The position numbers and the translations under genes are program-made. From Chondrus crispus (lineage: Eukaryota > Rhodophyta > Florideophyceae > Gigartinales > Gigartinaceae): a stretch of 64,000 bases of DNA. The notes below the pieces were generated by a model. The model made no database searches. It saw only the letters and a program-made list of their open reading frames with translations, and was not told where the DNA came from. This document shows, one piece after another, positions 61,696 through 64,000 of the stretch. The stretch lies in assembly GCF_000350225.1 (NCBI RefSeq), contig NW_005179004.1, positions 124,001 to 188,000 of the forward strand, written 5' to 3'. Every line of letters starts with the position of its first letter. The first letter of the stretch is position 1.

Positions 61696-64000
61696 TCAGT
61701 GCTCCGTCCCGTCGGGGAACGCCGGCGGCCCGGAAGCCCGCCCGCTCGAGGGGCAGTAGCTAGGGTGCGACGGTACACCCGCCTCCGTCTCGTGAAGCGG
61801 TGGAAGGGCGACTACGCCATGCGTTGTCCACCCGCGAGCTGGGTTGACCGAAGTCGCGGGTTCGTCTGCCATCGAAGAGCCGAGCTCGCGACTCTGGTAA
61901 GGGTCTCGAAGACCCTGGCGTGGCACAGGGCCAGGAAGGCTCACGGCCGACGGGGCGACACGTTCGGCCCTGAGGGCGTCCCGCTCGCCGCGGTATCTAT
62001 CGCGATCGGACGCCGCGCGCCGGAGACCACTCGCCTGTAGGGAGGACGACTCTCGTAGAACCTTCAGCTCATCCTGAGAGCCGCGGAGCTGCTCCGCGAG
62101 GGAGTCACGCTCGGCGGCAAACGCCTGTCGTTCCGCCCCGAGACGGCGCGCTTCGCTGCTACGTTCGACATACCAGCTCGTGAGGGTACGGAGTAGTCCC
62201 TCTACAGTCCAAGCCCTATCGACCAGACTCCCCAGGGCGCGAGACAACCCGGGGATTGCGGTGAGCTCGTCGCGAGCTAGGTCAAGGGTCAACGCGGTGT
62301 TCCGTTGGGCACCGAGGCAACCGACGGAGCCAAGGGAAGGCAGAGGGGGCAACGGGGACCCCGACGCAGTATCGTGACCCGCCTTGGGAAGCACCGACGG
62401 CACGCGCACCCTGGCCAACGCGATTGCGGGAAGCTCGCCGTCCAGGTCACGATACCGCTTCCGACGCGCCTCGCGCACCGTAGACCCGACGCCTCCCTTG
62501 CCTCGGGACGGGCCTGAGGTGGGGACGCTTGGACGGGCCACGAAGGAGTCGCTCCGATGGTCATACGCGAGAAAGAGGCTCCGAGTCCCTGTCGTGTAGT
62601 CCGTCCAAGGACGACGATTACGTTCGGGCACCGCACCGGCGCGGTGCATCAGGTCTAGTACAGAGGAGCACGACCAGGCCACACACGGTGAGCCACGCTC
62701 GAGAGGATGCATGGCAACGTCCGGAAGGGATAGCGCCACTCGCCCAAGGAAGGAGAGTACCCCCACGGGTTGCACGAAAGTACGCCCGTGAAGAGAGACC
62801 TCATTCATGAAGGCGTTACCGAGACACCACGCCCATTCTCGCTCTACGTTGTACGCGAGGTAATCGAAAACCGGGTGCTTCGGGTCACCGCAGGCGAAGC
62901 CGAAGTGCTTCAAGATGTAGGGGAGTAACGGGTGAACTCCCAACGAGGGAAGCGACTCCCCTACGACCGGCGGAAGCTCAGAGAAATCGCTTCTCGACAA
63001 GCCCGGGGAGAACGAGGCGGACGGGAACACGCGCCCGTCCTCTTCCCCGCGGTGCCGGTAAGTCGCCCAATCGTTGGGCGCCAGGGCAATGTAGTGAATC
63101 CGCATGAGGAAACATGCGGACTTCTGGAGGGCCGCTCGCGCCTTAGAGCAAGTGCGCGGACGGGGGCCGACGTAGAGCCCGGTGACCTCCGGGAGAATGA
63201 AGCGAGGGGGACCACGGGGGCCCCGGTGGAAGAGGTACGCCGACATCTGGTCGACATACTCGACCTCTTCCACGCAAAAAGCGAAAGTCCTATCGCTAGG
63301 AATCTCGTCGGGTAGTTGGTAAGGAGCGCCACCGCCCTCGGCGAGGAGGCGACCCAGCGCCAAGGAGGCCTCTTCGGTCAGCCCTCCTTCGTATATGGAC
63401 CGAATTCGTAGAAGGTCAGGACGTAGGGACTCCCTTGACAGCAGCTCGCCCACGGTGACGCCCGCCCGCGCATGGCGTCGCCACGCGTATGTCAAGCGAC
63501 CGAGCGGTAGCGGGATTGACCGCTCCAAGGGCATCCCCAGCCACCTCGTGGAGGTGTTGGACGCCTCCCTCTCTCCGCCCTCGTCGAGGCGGGGGGCAGC
63601 GCGCGGCGCACCGGGATGCCGGCAGCTGCCAAAGGCCCCAGGCGAGCCCTCCCCGGGGTCGTACGGGCCACCGCGGGGCCCCGTCATGAGGTCTCCACCG
63701 GATGGGCCGACCGCGTCGTCAACACGCTCAGGTCGAAGCGGCACCGAGGCCCCAGTCACCGGACGAGCATCTGGCAGCGGGATGATGGAAGCAGGGGGGC
63801 ATAACTCGTCGGACACGGTAGAGGCGCGACCCCCTCGGGACTTCCGGAAGGGACGCGGAGGCCACCATGGCGGGGGAGCCGACGAATCGGTACCTCCCTT
63901 CTCGGCGGAGGTGGGGGCCTCAGTGGTCAAGGGGCAGACAACCGGCGTGCTCGATCCACTGCCAGGCGGGGGCAGAGGGAGCGAGGGGCCGCCCCGAGAA
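61696..64000 (-). CDS. Antisense-strand ORF of gypsy copy B (partial)
   Basis: It is open from the window edge to the stop at 61696-61698 and corresponds to residues 123-890 of the copy A ORF with a constant offset of 58687 bp, so there is no indel. It keeps the aromatic-rich central region (YAWRRHARAGVTVGELL, GVHPLLPYILKHFGFACGD) and the coiled coil (AERDSLAEQLRGSQDELK). Identity to copy A is about 97%, with differences concentrated in the last ~30 residues. A start near 64368 is expected from copy A. Function unknown, as for copy A. Confidence 0.75.
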   Translation of the reverse strand, partial: SRGGPSLPLPPPGSGSSTPVVCPLTTEAPTSAEKGGTDSSAPPPWWPPRPFRKSRGGRASTVSDELCPPASIIPLPDARPVTGASVPLRPERVDDAVGPSGGDLMTGPRGGPYDPGEGSPGAFGSCRHPGAPRAAPRLDEGGEREASNTSTRWLGMPLERSIPLPLGRLTYAWRRHARAGVTVGELLSRESLRPDLLRIRSIYEGGLTEEASLALGRLLAEGGGAPYQLPDEIPSDRTFAFCVEEVEYVDQMSAYLFHRGPRGPPRFILPEVTGLYVGPRPRTCSKARAALQKSACFLMRIHYIALAPNDWATYRHRGEEDGRVFPSASFSPGLSRSDFSELPPVVGESLPSLGVHPLLPYILKHFGFACGDPKHPVFDYLAYNVEREWAWCLGNAFMNEVSLHGRTFVQPVGVLSFLGRVALSLPDVAMHPLERGSPCVAWSCSSVLDLMHRAGAVPERNRRPWTDYTTGTRSLFLAYDHRSDSFVARPSVPTSGPSRGKGGVGSTVREARRKRYRDLDGELPAIALARVRVPSVLPKAGHDTASGSPLPPLPSLGSVGCLGAQRNTALTLDLARDELTAIPGLSRALGSLVDRAWTVEGLLRTLTSWYVERSSEARRLGAERQAFAAERDSLAEQLRGSQDELKVLRESSSLQASGLRRAASDRDRYRGERDALRAERVAPSAVSLPGPVPRQGLRDPYQSRELGSSMADEPATSVNPARGWTTHGVVALPPLHETEAGVPSHPSYCPSSGRASGPPAFPDGTEH

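Larger units (their letters stand above)
50173..64000 (+). mobile_element. Ty3/gypsy chromovirus, copy B (5' LTR to window end)
   Basis: Complete from its 5' LTR: gag (50922-53492), pol (53632-58211, with one frameshift), spacer (58212-61695) and antisense ORF (61696 to beyond 64000). By comparison with copy A the element should extend about 1.1 kb past the window and total close to 15 kb. It lies inside the gag of another LTR element (preceding bases CTAAG). One pol frameshift aside, it is well preserved, so it is recent. Confidence 0.95.

Noticed and set aside
1..64000. One single giant gypsy element from 50173 wrapping to 6411
   Set aside because: Positions 1-5300 duplicate 57928-64000, so the window holds parts of two separate insertions of the same family.
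1..64000. tRNA, rRNA or other structured RNA genes
   Set aside because: I scanned for tRNA T-arm and anticodon-arm patterns and rRNA landmarks by eye and found none convincing; a covariance-model search would be needed to exclude them.

Overview
The window is eukaryotic nuclear DNA made mostly of transposable elements nested in one another, with a few low-density host-like genes in the middle. Evidence includes LTR retrotransposons of the Ty3/gypsy and Ty1/copia classes, a tyrosine-recombinase (YR) retroelement, pogo/Tigger, PIF/Harbinger-like and Mutator-like DNA elements, TATA-type promoters, and no operon-like organisation. A repeat-rich alga is my best guess (a multicellular red alga would fit the compact, apparently intronless genes). 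That assignment is an inference and not proven here.

Layout. 1-6411: the 3' part of a chromovirus-type Ty3/gypsy element, 'copy A' (chromodomain tail of pol, a spacer, an 890-codon ORF on the opposite strand, 3' LTR). 6412-9249: a broken YR (DIRS/PAT-like) retroelement, cut at its 5' side by copy A and split by a 1007-bp TIR element. 9250-17869: remains of PIF/Harbinger-like transposons (three DDE transposase relics and a Myb/SANT-like partner), then a complete pogo-like element with TA duplications. 17870-28718: the host-like region, with a secreted malectin/proline-rich/adhesin-like protein (19595-21517), a Mutator-type MITE, a small secreted poly-aspartate protein with a clear TATA box (25812-26051), and otherwise unassigned DNA. 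28989-46849: a dead Ty3/gypsy element on the minus strand. It appears to have received a Tigger element (itself holding a solo LTR of the copy-A family) and a Ty1/copia element (itself split by a 5.6-kb insert with gene fragments). 47358-50172: a gag-protease relic, and another LTR with the first part of its gag. 50173-64000: 'copy B' of the first gypsy family, with 5' LTR, gag, pol, spacer and most of the antisense ORF, running off the window.

The most interesting system is the copy A/B family. Between pol and the 3' LTR it carries a cassette holding a long antisense-strand ORF. The ORF aligns between copies without any indel and has an excess of silent changes by hand count, while the adjoining spacer has diverged strongly. 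The cassette is bracketed by a duplicated 31-bp module (end of pol, stop codon, polypurine tract), which suggests how it was acquired. The LTRs contain hairpins whose arms show compensatory changes between family members.
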